A DNA stretch of 64,000 nucleotides, taken from the NCBI GenBank assembly GCA_017620635.1, contig JAGAUV010000022.1:34842-98841 (forward strand), in the 5' to 3' direction. The stretch is from Muribaculaceae bacterium (GTDB taxonomy: Bacteria > Bacteroidota > Bacteroidia > Bacteroidales > Muribaculaceae). Positions 26,488-35,171 of the stretch are shown piece by piece (the stretch's first letter is position 1; each line of letters starts with the position of its first letter). The notes beneath the pieces were generated by a model. That model made no database searches. It saw nothing but the letters and a program-made list of their open reading frames with translations, and was not told the origin of the DNA. A program made the position numbers and the translations under genes.

Positions 26488-27238
26488 TTAACTCTTTGGG
26501 AACAGTGATACGATATTTGGATATATAGACTCCCTTATCTGCGAGTTGGAGTTTGGAGGTCGTCAACTCAAATATTTCTTTATCAAGCATATCAAACCAG
26601 TAGTGTCCTGCTTTTTCCGCCATATAAAGAAACATTCTCTTGATGCGTTGGCTCGAAGTGTTTTCGAGCGCAGTCTGAACCTTTTCAGGGTTCAGGGATG
26701 TTAGCTGCTCCATTATGTAGAATAAGTCCATGTAGTTATAATGGTCAGGTACAAGGTGTAGACACTCCAGAAATGCTTGCTCCGGAGAGGATATTATAAG
26801 TGTATAGTTGTTTCTCTCGTAGAATTGCGTCAATGGTTTTTTGAAGATTCCTGTATGAAACGGCACTATTGTCATATCGTACTTCTCACTTCTTACCCAA
26901 TCTTCTACCTTGCATGATTCAAAGGCGACCATAAGTCGGGGTTTACCCATAGGGACATAATGGTTGAAACCCATAAGTTCGAGTGCGGAATGTGCGGCGA
27001 CACGCACTTTATTACCCGTCTGATGGTTGTAACAGTAAACTGCCGTCAATGCGGAAAGCTTATCGTGGCGTCGATACATTACGCCGCGAGCCAGACTTTC
27101 AAACCAACCTGAATCACGATATTTCTTTAATAGCTGTGAAGAATAACCCTCCTTCCTTAGCCAACCTGCAAATAAAAGTCCGCCGGGAGGACTCTCGGAG
27201 AGAAGGTGGTTGATTTTTGAGGACGTTAATACACTCAT
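26474..27238 (-). CDS. abiEi: AbiEi-type antitoxin / transcriptional repressor
   Basis: A 254-residue partner of the preceding toxin. The N-terminal part (about 1-60: LLFAGWLRKEGYSSQLLKKYRDSGWFESLARGVMYRR) is the winged helix seen in AbiEi antitoxins. The middle (SALTAVYCYNHQTG... AAHSALELMGFNHYVPMGKPRLMVAFES) and the C-terminal domain are typical of the longer AbiEi_3-like form. In characterised systems the antitoxin represses its own operon through inverted repeats; such a repeat (27239-27266) abuts the start codon here. It is the first gene of the operon, with a good promoter. Confidence 0.85.
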   Translation of the reverse strand: MSVLTSSKINHLLSESPPGGLLFAGWLRKEGYSSQLLKKYRDSGWFESLARGVMYRRHDKLSALTAVYCYNHQTGNKVRVAAHSALELMGFNHYVPMGKPRLMVAFESCKVEDWVRSEKYDMTIVPFHTGIFKKPLTQFYERNNYTLIISSPEQAFLECLHLVPDHYNYMDLFYIMEQLTSLNPEKVQTALENTSSQRIKRMFLYMAEKAGHYWFDMLDKEIFELTTSKLQLADKGVYISKYRITVPKELNDYE

Positions 27239-27266
27239 GGTTGATTATCTTATTAAAATATCAACC
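27239..27266. promoter_or_regulatory. Inverted repeat, probable AbiEi operator
   Basis: GGTTGAT (27239-27245) and ATCAACC (27260-27266) form a perfect 7-bp inverted repeat, centre-to-centre 21 bp (two helical turns). It lies between the -7 box (27268-27275) and the start codon. Confidence 0.55.
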
Positions 27267-27267
27267 G

Positions 27268-27298
27268 CAAAGTTAGGTAAAATGTTTGACTGCGCAAA
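27268..27298 (-). promoter_or_regulatory. Promoter of the abiE operon
   Basis: Minus strand TTTG (27295-27298), 19 bp, TAACTTTG (27268-27275): full consensus. The remaining bases up to 27420 hold nothing I can identify. Confidence 0.75.
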
Positions 27299-27420
27299 AT
27301 GCGAACATAAAAATTTTAAATTTAGCTTTACAGACACATGGGAATTTGTCGCTTTGTATAGTGCCTGAATCAGTGCTGTTGACAGATATCGGGTGTAACA
27401 GGGATAATGGTATTCGAGAC

Positions 27421-28659
27421 CTATTTCTTCCCCTTCGGTAGATTGCGATCAAGCCATTCCATGTTCGACCGTAGATATTTTTTTATTCTTTCAGCCCTCA
27501 CTCCGGCGCTTTGTGTGGGATCTTCGCCCCAGCGCGTGCAGTCGTTGGCCCATGCCGCCTCGAGTGGCGATATCGTCTCGTCTATATAATTGTAGATCTC
27601 ATTCAGACGGCCGGGATAGACCTCGCTCCATACCTCATTCACGCTACGGCAGAAATCGCCGTACTCTATCAGTTTGCCTATCCAGTGCGGTGTGATTTGG
27701 TAGTGTACAGGCAGTCGGAAAGTGTAGTCCGTCTTTTTACGGAAATAACAGCTCAGATCCCATGCCGGACCGGCAACCCATTTGCACCCTTCCCCGAGAT
27801 CTTTATGGAGATAGAAACTGCCGTGGAAGCCGTCCGGATTGTCCATTACCTCCTGGAGTATGAAGAAACGTGCCATGCTCTCGACATCGATATATCTTTC
27901 CCAGTCGGTCGAGTTTGAATATATGGCTGAATTAATGGCCTTGAACTCGGTTTTGAGCCACGTACTCTGTATCGGCGACAGATCTTTGGGGGAATGGTAT
28001 CTTATATTCATCAGCCACGAGCCGTTCTCTGGTACTACTATCTGGCTTTCATCTGTGTAGTTGTCGATCTCTACAAGCCAGCCGCCGCTGATAAGATCTG
28101 CGTTCGTCTCGCCGTCTTCCTGCTTATAGATATCCACGCGGTTTTTGCCTATGCGTATGGTCTCTGTCAGGAAGTACAGACCTATATAGTCTCCGTTGAG
28201 CACTACCTCCACAGGGCGTATGCTCGGAGTCCGGTCCATTCCAAGCAGTTTGCCCAACTGAAACCCGGCGATGGAGCTTTCCGACGGTTTTAGCAATGCC
28301 CAGTGCTTGTTGGCTGCCATGCCCAGAAGTCCTGTGCTTGTCTCAAGTTTTATCTTGTATGGTTTCTTGTTGCCCTTCCACGACGAGTGACCTCTGCCGC
28401 GTATCTGCATCGGCTCAGGATTTGTTGCCGACCCTATAGCCTCGAAGTTGCCGTCTGCACTTCCTTCAATTCGGTAAAAGGCGTTTATGTACTCCGTCTT
28501 TGATGTTATCGGCCTGTTATGTTCCGTGTCGATATACATTACAGGCAATGTGCCCGACACATTGGCGCTCCCCGGTATTATCGGGGCATGCTCGTCATTC
28601 GCACACGAAGCTGATACCAGTATCAATATCAGGTAAATTACAGCTTTGTATAGCTTCAT
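27421..28659 (-). CDS. CotH kinase-family lipoprotein
   Basis: A 412-residue exported protein with a lipoprotein signal (MKLYKAVIYLILILVSASC, lipidated Cys near residue 19). The CotH domain follows: RGRGHSSWKGNKKPYKIKLE (nucleotide-binding region), HWALLKPSESS, NGDYIGLYFLTETIRIGKNRVDIYK and AGPAWDLSCYF. CotH in Bacillus phosphorylates spore-coat proteins; the function of surface CotH lipoproteins in Bacteroidota is unknown. Start at 28659 is chosen because it gives the clean lipobox; upstream residues in the frame overlap the TonB receptor gene. It is the last gene of the run that begins with the ECF sigma factor at 35114. Confidence 0.87.
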   Translation of the reverse strand: MKLYKAVIYLILILVSASCANDEHAPIIPGSANVSGTLPVMYIDTEHNRPITSKTEYINAFYRIEGSADGNFEAIGSATNPEPMQIRGRGHSSWKGNKKPYKIKLETSTGLLGMAANKHWALLKPSESSIAGFQLGKLLGMDRTPSIRPVEVVLNGDYIGLYFLTETIRIGKNRVDIYKQEDGETNADLISGGWLVEIDNYTDESQIVVPENGSWLMNIRYHSPKDLSPIQSTWLKTEFKAINSAIYSNSTDWERYIDVESMARFFILQEVMDNPDGFHGSFYLHKDLGEGCKWVAGPAWDLSCYFRKKTDYTFRLPVHYQITPHWIGKLIEYGDFCRSVNEVWSEVYPGRLNEIYNYIDETISPLEAAWANDCTRWGEDPTQSAGVRAERIKKYLRSNMEWLDRNLPKGKK

Positions 28660-28669
28660 GATTCTTGCT

Positions 28670-30874
28670 TCAGATTTTGACCCTGAGCGAAGCCGATAAT
28701 ATACGTGGCAGGCCGCGTTGGAGGAATGCATTGCCTATCGACACGAAATAGAAGGTGTTATAGCGCGTGTCGCTCAGATTCTCGGCATTGAGTCTGAGGC
28801 TCCAGTGTTCGGCCTCGAGACCTAAGGAGAGCGAGGGCAGGCAGTAGAATGGCTGGCTCACGGTATTTGTCTCGTTCCAGTAGATATTGCCGGCGCAGCG
28901 CACTGCCGCAGTGGCTGTCGGTGTGATGCCGTTGAACGACAGCGGCGTGGCTCGCCACGACAATTGGGCAAAGAGCGTGTTCGACGGAGCATACGGCACT
29001 CGTTTGCCGCGATAGTCGTTTCGGCCGTCATTATATTTGCGGAATGTAGCGTTTGTGAAGCCGTACGACACTCGGGCGCTTACATCATCCGATGCTTGCC
29101 ACGTCCCCGATATCTCCACGCCCATGCTGCGTGTGCGTCCGGCATTGGTCATCATGCGTCCTGTCGTCGTACCTTTGGGGAAGACTGTCAGCTGCTGGTT
29201 GCGGCAGTCGATAAGGAATAGCGCCGCATCTACTTTGAGGCGCGCCGACGGTATGCGCCAGTGGGCGCCGAGCTCATAGTTGAAGCTCTTCTCGGGCTTG
29301 TAGGCCACCACCTTGTCGAATGAATACAGTTCGCTCATTCCCATGAGGCCCATGATGCGCTGCTGGAGCACGTCGCTGAACATCTGCGTATTGTAGCCGC
29401 CGGCCTTGTAGCCTTTTGAGAATGTGAAGTATGGCTCGAAGTCGCCGCTGTGTGAGATTGTGAATTTAGGCAGAAGCTCTACATAGGTGTGCGAGATATC
29501 GCCATGGTCGTCTATATCGACAGGCGTATGCGAGTATACCTCTTCACCTCCGTCGGGCAGTATGTGCATGGTAGTGTAGCCGGTGTTGGTAAAGCTGTGA
29601 TATTTGAGCGACGTCTTCTCGATATCAAGGCGCAGGCCGGCCTCTATGCGCCAGTCACCGGCTCTGAATGTACTTTCGTGGTACAGGGCGAAGCCGCCGC
29701 TCGACATGTCGAAATTGCTGCCTAACACAAAGCGCCGGCTGTCCCAGCGGATAGGGTAGTCGGGGTTGTACTCGTTGCGGTGTTTCTCTATCAGCTGGCT
29801 TATGCCGGTGTCCTTGAATGTTACCGGAGCGTCCATGTCCGTACTCTTATAGAAGCCGTACACTCCGCCGAGCCAGCTGTAGTCGCCTCGCGACCCTCGC
29901 GTGAAAAGGTCCTCGGTCACTACCCATTCGCGCCGTGCCTGCTGCAGCGTGAAATAGTCGTCGGGAAGGAAGTCCTGGTCCAGATCCATGCAGTCGTCGA
30001 GATACTGTACCGAACTTATCGATGTCACCACTACGCGCTTGCCGGCCCATGCCACAGTCACAGCGTCGGCAAACGATGTCCGTTTGTAGGCGCATGTATC
30101 GGCATAGCTTATGATGCCGGTTTCGGCCGAGGCATATGGATAGCCGTGCTGTCGGCCGGTAGTCACTACGGCGGTGTTGTTGATCGACAGGCGGTCTAAT
30201 GGTTGCCATGCCGTCTTCCAGCGCAGCGAGCCGCTGTTTTCGCGACCGGTCTTGCTGCCATTATAGACGTTGCGGTAGTAGCCGTCGCTGTGTTTGTACT
30301 GGCCCGACAGGCTCATGCCGAGTGTTTCGCTGAGCTTGCCGTAGTACGATGCCGATGCCTTCACTGTGTTCGCTGTGCCGTATTCGGCCGAGGCTCTGAG
30401 TCCTTTGGCCCTCATGGGCGACAATGTGCGGATATTGATCTGGCCCCCCATCGTGTTGCGTCCGTTGAGTATCGACTGTGCGCCTCTGAGCACCTCTATG
30501 CTTTCGATATCTGTTACGTCGAAGTCATAGTTGTCTTTGTTGAGGTAGGGGATATTGTCTACCGTCAGACCGACAACGGGCTGGTCGATACGCGCGCCGA
30601 GGCCGCGGACATAGATCGACGATGTCATTCTCGAGCCATAGTCGGGCATGAAGAAGTTAGGCGCTACTATGCTCACTCCTTTCGGAGCCTCTATGCCTAA
30701 TTTGCGCGCTTCAGGTCCGCTGATTGTCGTTACAGCCTCTACGGTAGTGCCGCCGTCGGGTATCTGTTTCACGCCCAACACTTCGAGCGGACGGAGGTGG
30801 TGCGCACGGATGCTGTCGTTGGCATTGGATGTGATGCTGATAGAGAGAAGTAATAACAGGTGGATTGCTTTCAT
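28670..30874 (-). CDS. TonB-dependent outer-membrane receptor
   Basis: A 734-residue receptor. A signal peptide (about 1-19) leads into the plug domain (about 45-160: ISGPEARKLGIEAPKGVSIVAPNF, SSIYVRGLGARIDQPVVGLTVDNIPY, IESIEVLRGAQSILNGRNTMGGQINIRT), then a 22-strand barrel ending in the aromatic C-terminus SLRVKI. It lacks the carboxypeptidase-like N-terminal domain of SusC proteins and no SusD gene is near, so it is more like a metal, siderophore or vitamin receptor than a glycan importer. Its start codon overlaps the stop of the ABC-F gene (ATGA), and the CotH gene follows 10 bp later. Confidence 0.93.
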   Translation of the reverse strand: MKAIHLLLLLSISITSNANDSIRAHHLRPLEVLGVKQIPDGGTTVEAVTTISGPEARKLGIEAPKGVSIVAPNFFMPDYGSRMTSSIYVRGLGARIDQPVVGLTVDNIPYLNKDNYDFDVTDIESIEVLRGAQSILNGRNTMGGQINIRTLSPMRAKGLRASAEYGTANTVKASASYYGKLSETLGMSLSGQYKHSDGYYRNVYNGSKTGRENSGSLRWKTAWQPLDRLSINNTAVVTTGRQHGYPYASAETGIISYADTCAYKRTSFADAVTVAWAGKRVVVTSISSVQYLDDCMDLDQDFLPDDYFTLQQARREWVVTEDLFTRGSRGDYSWLGGVYGFYKSTDMDAPVTFKDTGISQLIEKHRNEYNPDYPIRWDSRRFVLGSNFDMSSGGFALYHESTFRAGDWRIEAGLRLDIEKTSLKYHSFTNTGYTTMHILPDGGEEVYSHTPVDIDDHGDISHTYVELLPKFTISHSGDFEPYFTFSKGYKAGGYNTQMFSDVLQQRIMGLMGMSELYSFDKVVAYKPEKSFNYELGAHWRIPSARLKVDAALFLIDCRNQQLTVFPKGTTTGRMMTNAGRTRSMGVEISGTWQASDDVSARVSYGFTNATFRKYNDGRNDYRGKRVPYAPSNTLFAQLSWRATPLSFNGITPTATAAVRCAGNIYWNETNTVSQPFYCLPSLSLGLEAEHWSLRLNAENLSDTRYNTFYFVSIGNAFLQRGLPRILSASLRVKI

Positions 30875-32730
30875 TGCTTTTCTGATAGTTCGAGCCAGCG
30901 CATTTCTTTTTCATCGATAAGAGGACCGAGCTCGGAGTAACGTTGCGAGCGGCGCTTGAACTCGTCGCTGTCGATCTTTTCTCCCGACGCGAAGAATGCT
31001 TCGAGGGTCTCTTTTTCCTTGTTCAGTTCGGCCAGTTCGGCTTCGAGCGATTCGAACTCCTTGCGTTCCTTGAACGTCATTTTGTTGGGGCGCTCGCTGC
31101 GTATGCGTGTATCTTTCTTTTCTGTCTCGCCGGGCTTGCTCTTGGCCGGCAGGGTGTCGAGATAGTTGCGGTAGTCGCTGTAGTTGCCCGGGAAATCGCG
31201 GATAGTGCCATTGCCTTCCATCACAAAGATATGATCGACGATATTGTCGAGGAAGTAACGGTCGTGACTGATCACTATCACACAGCCTTTGAACTCGCTC
31301 AGGTACTCTTCGAGTATACCGAGTGTAACGATATCCAGGTCGTTGGTGGGCTCGTCGAGAATAAGGAAATTGGGCTGGCGCATCAGCACGGTTGCCAGAT
31401 GCAGGCGGCACCTTTCGCCTCCGCTGAGTGTGTGTATGTATTTCTGCTGGTCGGCAGGGCTGAATAGAAAACGCTGCAGATATTGCATCGGCGACAGGTG
31501 TATGCCTTCTTTAAGCTCTATGTCGTCGGCAAGCTCGGTTACGGCATCCACCACTTTTTTGCCCGGATTGAGCTGTATGCCGTCCTGGCTGTAGTAGCCG
31601 AAGCGGAGTGTCTCCCCGAGGTCCCAGCGGCCCGAGTCTATCGGCTCGAGGCCCTGTAGAAGTTTGATGAATGTCGACTTGCCCACACCGTTGACTCCCA
31701 CTATGCCGAGCTTCTCGCCACGGGCGAAGGTATAGGTAAAGTGGTCGAGTATCACCTTGTCGCCGAAGCGCTTGCATACGTCCTCGGCCTCGAAGATTTT
31801 TGAACCTATGCGCGAGCTGCCGTTCTCAAGCCTGACATCCTTTTCGATGTGGCGTTTCTGTGCCCGTTCCTTGAGGTCGTAGAAGTTGTCGATGCGGAAT
31901 TTGGCCTTGCCGGCTCGTGCCTGAGGCTGCCGGCTCATCCATTCCTGCTCGCGCCTGAGTGTGTTGCGTACTCGCGCAAGCTCGGCGGCCATGGCTTCGA
32001 TGCGTTCGGCGCGACGGCGCAGGTACATGTCGTAATTTCCCTTTACGATAAAAATCTCGCGGTCGTCGATTTCGATTATGCTGTTGCATACACGGTCGAG
32101 GAAATAACGGTCGTGCGTTACCATCAGCAGTGTGGCCTTCGAGCGTTTGAGATAGCCCTCGAGCCATTCGATAGTGTTGATGTCGAGGTGGTTGGTGGGC
32201 TCGTCGAGAATGAGCATGTCGGGCTCGGCCATAACAAGCCGGGTTATGGCGAGGCGTTTGCGCTGGCCGCCCGACAGCTTGGTTACATCAGCGTCGAGGT
32301 CGTCGAAGCCGAGCTGTGTCAGTGTCTGGCGGAGGCGGTCCTCATAGTCCCAGACACCAAGCTTCTCCATCTCGCTGTAGGCCTCGTGTGTCTCCTCCTC
32401 ATTGTTTGCCGCAAGGGCCTTGCGGTATCTGATCACGGCGGCGGCTCGGTGATCGCATTCATTGTCGAGTGCCGCCTCGAATACCGTGCTGCCGTTGAGC
32501 CGGGGCTCCTGGGGCAGATAGCCCACGCGCACACCGTTGCGGAAGGTCACTGTGCCGCTGTCGGCTGACTCTATGCCGGCGATTATACGCAGCAGTGTAG
32601 TCTTGCCTGTGCCGTTGCGTGCCACGATGCCGATTTTGTCGCCCTGTTCTACTCCGAATGTAACATCGCCGAACAGCAGACGGTCGCCGTAGCTCTTGCT
32701 TATTTCTTCGAGTGTGAGTATGTTTGCCAT
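30871..32730 (-). CDS. ABC-F family ATPase, Uup-like
   Basis: A 619-residue cytoplasmic protein with two ABC ATPase domains and no membrane part; such proteins act on ribosomes or, for Uup, in DNA stability. Domain 1: GIVARNGTGKTTLL, LSGGQRKRLAI, LILDEPTNHLD. Domain 2: GIVGVNGVGKSTFI, LSGGERCRLHLA, LILDEPTNDLD. The C-terminal coiled coil (about 545-619, TFKERKEFESLEAELAELNKEK...) is the Uup-type tail. Start at 32730 (MANILTLEEISKSYGD) is one base after the formate-channel stop. Confidence 0.93.
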   Translation of the reverse strand: MANILTLEEISKSYGDRLLFGDVTFGVEQGDKIGIVARNGTGKTTLLRIIAGIESADSGTVTFRNGVRVGYLPQEPRLNGSTVFEAALDNECDHRAAAVIRYRKALAANNEEETHEAYSEMEKLGVWDYEDRLRQTLTQLGFDDLDADVTKLSGGQRKRLAITRLVMAEPDMLILDEPTNHLDINTIEWLEGYLKRSKATLLMVTHDRYFLDRVCNSIIEIDDREIFIVKGNYDMYLRRRAERIEAMAAELARVRNTLRREQEWMSRQPQARAGKAKFRIDNFYDLKERAQKRHIEKDVRLENGSSRIGSKIFEAEDVCKRFGDKVILDHFTYTFARGEKLGIVGVNGVGKSTFIKLLQGLEPIDSGRWDLGETLRFGYYSQDGIQLNPGKKVVDAVTELADDIELKEGIHLSPMQYLQRFLFSPADQQKYIHTLSGGERCRLHLATVLMRQPNFLILDEPTNDLDIVTLGILEEYLSEFKGCVIVISHDRYFLDNIVDHIFVMEGNGTIRDFPGNYSDYRNYLDTLPAKSKPGETEKKDTRIRSERPNKMTFKERKEFESLEAELAELNKEKETLEAFFASGEKIDSDEFKRRSQRYSELGPLIDEKEMRWLELSEKQ

Positions 32731-32731
32731 A

Positions 32732-33529
32732 TCAGTTGCGTGGGCGGCAAAGGTACCACTGCACGGCGCCCACAAAAAGTGCGCCGCCGAGGATATTGCC
32801 TATTGTAGCCGGCAGTAGATTGCTGATAAAGAGATCGTACATCGAGATCGGTGCTCCCTGCATCATGGCGAGGGGGATGAAGAACATGTTGGCCACGCAG
32901 TGCTCGAAGCCGAGGGCGACAAATGCGAACACCGGCACCTCGCATGCCATCAGTTTTTCGCCCAGACGGCGGCCGCTGAGAGCGAGCCACACGGCAAGGC
33001 AGACGCACCAGTTGGCCCCTATGCCTTTGAGCAGTACGGCCTGGAAGCTCATGCTTGTCTTGGCTGTGGCGAGCTTGGCGATGGCCTCGGGATAAGGTCC
33101 CGACGACAGTGTGCCCGGGAGGTATATCAGGAAATATGCCACGGCGAGTGCGCCAACGAAGTTGAAGCACCATACGGCTGTCCAGTTGGCAGCTATCTTG
33201 CCTATGCTCAGTCGACGTTCGAACAGCGGCGGCATCAGCAGAGCGTTGTTGCCCGTAAACAGGTCGGCGCCGAGTATTACGACGAGCATAAGGCCGACGG
33301 GGAAAACAAGGCCCGACAGAAATTTCTGTATGCCCGGATTGGAAGCGGCGATCTCGGGAAAGCCCGAGCCTATGGCAAGCGACAGCGCGCCGCCCAGGGC
33401 TATGTAGGCCCCTGCGAGAATGCTGCCTGTTATCAGACGCGAAAAGCCGCTGCGGTCTGTCGTAGCGGCTTTGCTGCAGCCGGCGTTGATTGCGGCCTGC
33501 AGGGTTTCGGTGGGTGTACGTACCGGCAT
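32732..33529 (-). CDS. Formate/nitrite transporter family channel
   Basis: A 265-residue inner-membrane protein with six hydrophobic helices, of the FocA/NirC family that moves small anions such as formate or nitrite. The family stretches GSILAGAYIALGGAL, VILGADLFTGNNALL, GIGANWCVCLAVWLALSG and CEVPVFAFVALGFEHCVANMFFIPLAMM are present, the last holding the central His of the pore. It sits 2 bp after the Spy-like gene in the sigma-led operon. The anion is not determined. Confidence 0.93.
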   Translation of the reverse strand: MPVRTPTETLQAAINAGCSKAATTDRSGFSRLITGSILAGAYIALGGALSLAIGSGFPEIAASNPGIQKFLSGLVFPVGLMLVVILGADLFTGNNALLMPPLFERRLSIGKIAANWTAVWCFNFVGALAVAYFLIYLPGTLSSGPYPEAIAKLATAKTSMSFQAVLLKGIGANWCVCLAVWLALSGRRLGEKLMACEVPVFAFVALGFEHCVANMFFIPLAMMQGAPISMYDLFISNLLPATIGNILGGALFVGAVQWYLCRPRN

Positions 33530-33531
33530 GG

Positions 33532-34023
33532 TTATTTACGTTTCTCGTGTTTGTCGCCCTTGCTGAGCTTGCGGTGCTGGCGTAGCAGCTTTTGTGTGAA
33601 GCGGCGCTCGGCCGATTTGAGCTTCAGCAGCTGGCGTGGTTGCAGTATTTCCTTGAACTTATCGTAATACTCGAGCTCTATCTTGCCCTCTTTCTCTTTC
33701 TGGGCGAATATGGCCTGGGAGGCTGCCTCGATTTCTGTATCGGTGGCTTCTTTGTTTTTAAGTACCTCTTTCTCGAGATCGCGTGTCTCGTTGCCGATTT
33801 TCTGCACTTCCTCGTCCATCTGGTCGTAGATAGGGAAGAACATTCGGGCCTGTTCCTTGCTCAGATCGAGTTCCTTGGTCAGAAATTCATGCAGATAAGG
33901 CCGCAACTGCTGGTAGAATTTGTCGCGGTCGGGGCCGCCCTTGCCTACCGGCTGCGCATACGAGCTGAATGCGAGCACAAAGCTGAGGCTGAGTAGCAAT
34001 ATGCGTGTAAATACTGTGTTCAT
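33532..34023 (-). CDS. Exported Spy/LTxxQ-like helical protein
   Basis: A 163-residue exported protein with a signal peptide (MNTVFTRILLLSLSFVLAFSSYAQ). The mature part is almost wholly helical and charged: KELDLSKEQARMFFPIYDQMDEEVQKI and then a long coiled coil to ILQPRQLLKLKSAERRFTQKLL. The SKEQ and QPRQ turns resemble the LTxxQ repeats of Spy/CpxP chaperones. It is the third gene behind an ECF sigma factor and a membrane protein, so a role in envelope homeostasis is likely but inferred. Confidence 0.75.
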   Translation of the reverse strand: MNTVFTRILLLSLSFVLAFSSYAQPVGKGGPDRDKFYQQLRPYLHEFLTKELDLSKEQARMFFPIYDQMDEEVQKIGNETRDLEKEVLKNKEATDTEIEAASQAIFAQKEKEGKIELEYYDKFKEILQPRQLLKLKSAERRFTQKLLRQHRKLSKGDKHEKRK

Positions 34024-34025
34024 AA

Positions 34026-34508
34026 CTATTGGGGTAGTATTTGCTTGGTCTCGTTGTCGTATAAGGATTCTTCAAAGAGGGTGTTCATGTCGAGATCTTC
34101 GTCGGTCAGGCCGTCGTCTACCATATCGTCCAGGATATCGCGCGACGATACTCCGCCGATCACATAGTCGTACATGAAGTCGTCCGTCGAAAGACCCTGT
34201 GCCAGCACCGGGTTGCTGTCCATCGGCGCCAGGTCATTGTTGCCCGACATCATGTGGAACATCTGCAGCATGCACCATACGCCGGCAAACATCGCAGCCA
34301 TGTACACGTAGGGGCGTACGGCTGCCCAGAAAGTACGTGGGCGCTCTTCGGCTTTGTCCTCCTGAAGCTCCGGCCGGTCGGGAAGGAGGGCCGACATCTG
34401 TGCCGCAAAGTTGTCGAAATAGCCCTCAGGCACACGCATGCCGCCGTCCGGTCGGGCTAAACCGGATTCTCGGGCTTCGCTGAGTATGTTTTTACTTTTC
34501 GTTGCCAT
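34026..34508 (-). CDS. Probable anti-sigma factor, single-pass membrane protein
   Basis: A 160-residue protein with a cytoplasmic N-terminus (about 1-75, including VPEGYFDNFAAQMSALLPDRPE), one membrane helix (about 78-98, YVYMAAMFAGVWCMLQMFHMM) and an acidic periplasmic tail. It follows the sigma gene by 45 bp. The GYFDNF motif and layout are common for the gene paired with RpoE-like sigma factors in Bacteroidota. Anti-sigma function is inferred from position and topology only; no zinc anti-sigma motif (HxxxCxxC) is present. Start at 34508 (MATKSKNILSE) is preferred over an upstream in-frame codon. Confidence 0.65.
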   Translation of the reverse strand: MATKSKNILSEARESGLARPDGGMRVPEGYFDNFAAQMSALLPDRPELQEDKAEERPRTFWAAVRPYVYMAAMFAGVWCMLQMFHMMSGNNDLAPMDSNPVLAQGLSTDDFMYDYVIGGVSSRDILDDMVDDGLTDEDLDMNTLFEESLYDNETKQILPQ

Positions 34509-34553
34509 TGGTCTTACGCTTTTCTTTCTTTGACTGATAAGATGCCTCAAAGT

Positions 34554-35114
34554 TTAATCGTGCTCCTCAAAGAATTGCTCTATTTTTTTTGTCGCCAGGT
34601 GGTAGGATGCTTTCAGTGCGCCTACTGATGTGCCTAAGATCTCCGACATGTCTTCGTACTTCATGTCGTCGAAGTACTTCATGTTGAATACAATCCTCTG
34701 TTTCTCAGGTAGAAGCGTGATTGCCTGCTGCAGTTTACGGGCGAGCTCGTCGCCGTCGAAGTCGGGTGCCGACGCTATCTGGCTCGCCATAGCAGCTTCC
34801 TGATCGTCGAGCGACATGTGATTGCGTTTGCGCTCGCGGTCGAGGAAGCTGATACTTTCGTTGATAGCGATTTTGTAGAGCCATGTACTGAGCTTGGCGT
34901 CGCCTCGGAAATTCTCTATCGACATCCACGCCTTCATGAAGGTGTTCTGCAATATGTCGTTGGCATCGTCGTGGCTCTGTACAAGGCGGCGTATCTGCCA
35001 GTAAAGGGGTTCCGTATAGCGGCGTATCGCTTCTTCGAAGGCTGCACGCACGGTGTCCGGGTCGCGCAGTCGCGCGGCCAGAGCTGCATCTTCTATCGGT
35101 TTGCGTGTTCCCAT
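34554..35114 (-). CDS. RpoE-like ECF sigma-70 factor
   Basis: A 186-residue ECF sigma factor. Region 2: RRYTEPLYWQIRRLVQSHDDANDILQNTFMKAWMSIENFRGDAKLSTWLYKIAINESISFLDRERKR. Region 4: LPEKQRIVFNMKYFDDMKYEDMSEILGTSVGALKASYHLATKKIEQF. Start at 35114 (MGTRKPIED) is forced because the longer frame's TTG at 35141 is part of the promoter. It heads a run of seven minus-strand genes with gaps of 45, 2, 2, 1, -4 and 10 bp. It is unrelated in detail to the twin sigma factors at 96 and 7214. Confidence 0.95.
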   Translation of the reverse strand: MGTRKPIEDAALAARLRDPDTVRAAFEEAIRRYTEPLYWQIRRLVQSHDDANDILQNTFMKAWMSIENFRGDAKLSTWLYKIAINESISFLDRERKRNHMSLDDQEAAMASQIASAPDFDGDELARKLQQAITLLPEKQRIVFNMKYFDDMKYEDMSEILGTSVGALKASYHLATKKIEQFFEEHD

Positions 35115-35138
35115 TTCAAAGTTAAGCGCTTTGCTTGT

Positions 35139-35169
35139 CAAAATTACGAAAAAATCCCTTTACGGCAAA
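35139..35169 (-). promoter_or_regulatory. Promoter of the seven-gene sigma-led operon
   Basis: Minus strand TTTG (35166-35169), 19 bp, TAATTTTG (35139-35146): perfect consensus, giving a leader of about 18 nt before the ATG at 35114. It lies directly behind the end of the ADP-ribosylglycohydrolase gene. Confidence 0.8.
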
Positions 35170-35171
35170 AC

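Noticed and set aside
28670-30874. SusC-type glycan importer
   Set aside because: No carboxypeptidase-like N-terminal domain and no SusD neighbour.
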